NCBI GenBank assembly: GCA_905235425.1
Contig: CAJOKY010000187.1
Coordinates: forward strand, 1 to 5,141
DNA from: an uncultured Selenomonadaceae bacterium
GTDB taxonomy: Bacteria; Bacillota; Negativicutes; Selenomonadales; Selenomonadaceae
Reading direction: 5' to 3'
DNA: 5,141 bases
The notes under the pieces are model-generated. The model was not told the DNA's origin. It made no database searches and was given only the letters and a program-made list of their open reading frames with translations. A program made the position numbers and the translations under genes. Below, in pieces: positions 5,095 to 5,141 of the stretch (position 1 is the stretch's first letter; each line of letters starts with the position of its first letter).

Positions 5095-5141
5095 TACGGG
5101 TACATATACAGATTTCCTTGTTAGTGGAATTTCCTGTATTT
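5011..5141 (-). pseudogene. tnpB: Partial tnpB C-terminus with an internal stop (runs off window)
   Basis: On the minus strand, entering from the window edge, one frame reads IQEIPLTRKSVYVPVR, a TAG stop (5091-5089), RGIQACGASYQTQVAKAKAD, then AMKQE and TGA (5013-5011). The tail strongly resembles the end of IS605-type TnpB, the RNA-guided nuclease carried by these transposons. The TAG is also present at the same place in the left copy (bases 4-6), so it predates their duplication or both derive from one defective parent. Either TnpB terminates early without its last ~25 residues, or the copy is dead. The catalytic RuvC part lies outside the window and cannot be judged. Confidence 0.6.

Overview
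The window reads as chromosomal accessory DNA from a low-GC, AT-rich anaerobic Bacillota. The signs are TTG and ATG starts behind strong purine-rich Shine-Dalgarno sites, short intergenic regions with A/T-flanked hairpin terminators, and families common in gut Firmicutes. A Negativicutes-like host is a guess from gene content and sequence style only.

Layout. Both ends carry the same ~125 bp sequence in inverted orientation (1-125 and 4969-5094, about 92% identical by hand alignment). Each is the 3' end of an IS200/IS605-family tnpB gene plus the transposon right end, which normally encodes the scaffold of the TnpB guide RNA (omega RNA). Both point inward, and each ends 2-3 bases before the start codon of a host gene. 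Between them are a plus-strand half and a minus-strand half that converge on a bidirectional terminator near 2719-2755. The plus-strand half holds a secreted NTF2/SnoaL-like protein (129-776), a decayed mini-gene (867-963), a flavin reductase/flavoredoxin-like protein (1033-1608) and a fucosyltransferase-like glycosyltransferase (1782-2699). The minus-strand half is an apparent operon read right to left: a small BrnA-antitoxin-like protein (4966-4766), a YjiH-family membrane protein (4738-3368) and an LRAT-domain NlpC/P60-type protein (3344-2787).

The most interesting signals are as follows. (1) A run of nine Gs lies 45 nt inside the best-supported reading frame of the glycosyltransferase. 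The well-placed TTG start at 1757 reads into the tract and stops immediately after it. Losing one G would fuse that start to the full glycosyltransferase frame, so this looks like a phase-variable surface-glycan gene captured OFF, or low. (2) The inverted tnpB/right-end copies may supply outward promoters and omega RNA guides for the two genes they abut, and could let the 4.8 kb between them invert by recombination. (3) The small gene at the head of the minus-strand operon resembles the linker part of a BrnA-type antitoxin but has no DNA-binding C-terminus and no toxin beside it.

The genes do not form one obvious pathway. They look like independent small transcription units placed between two IS remnants.
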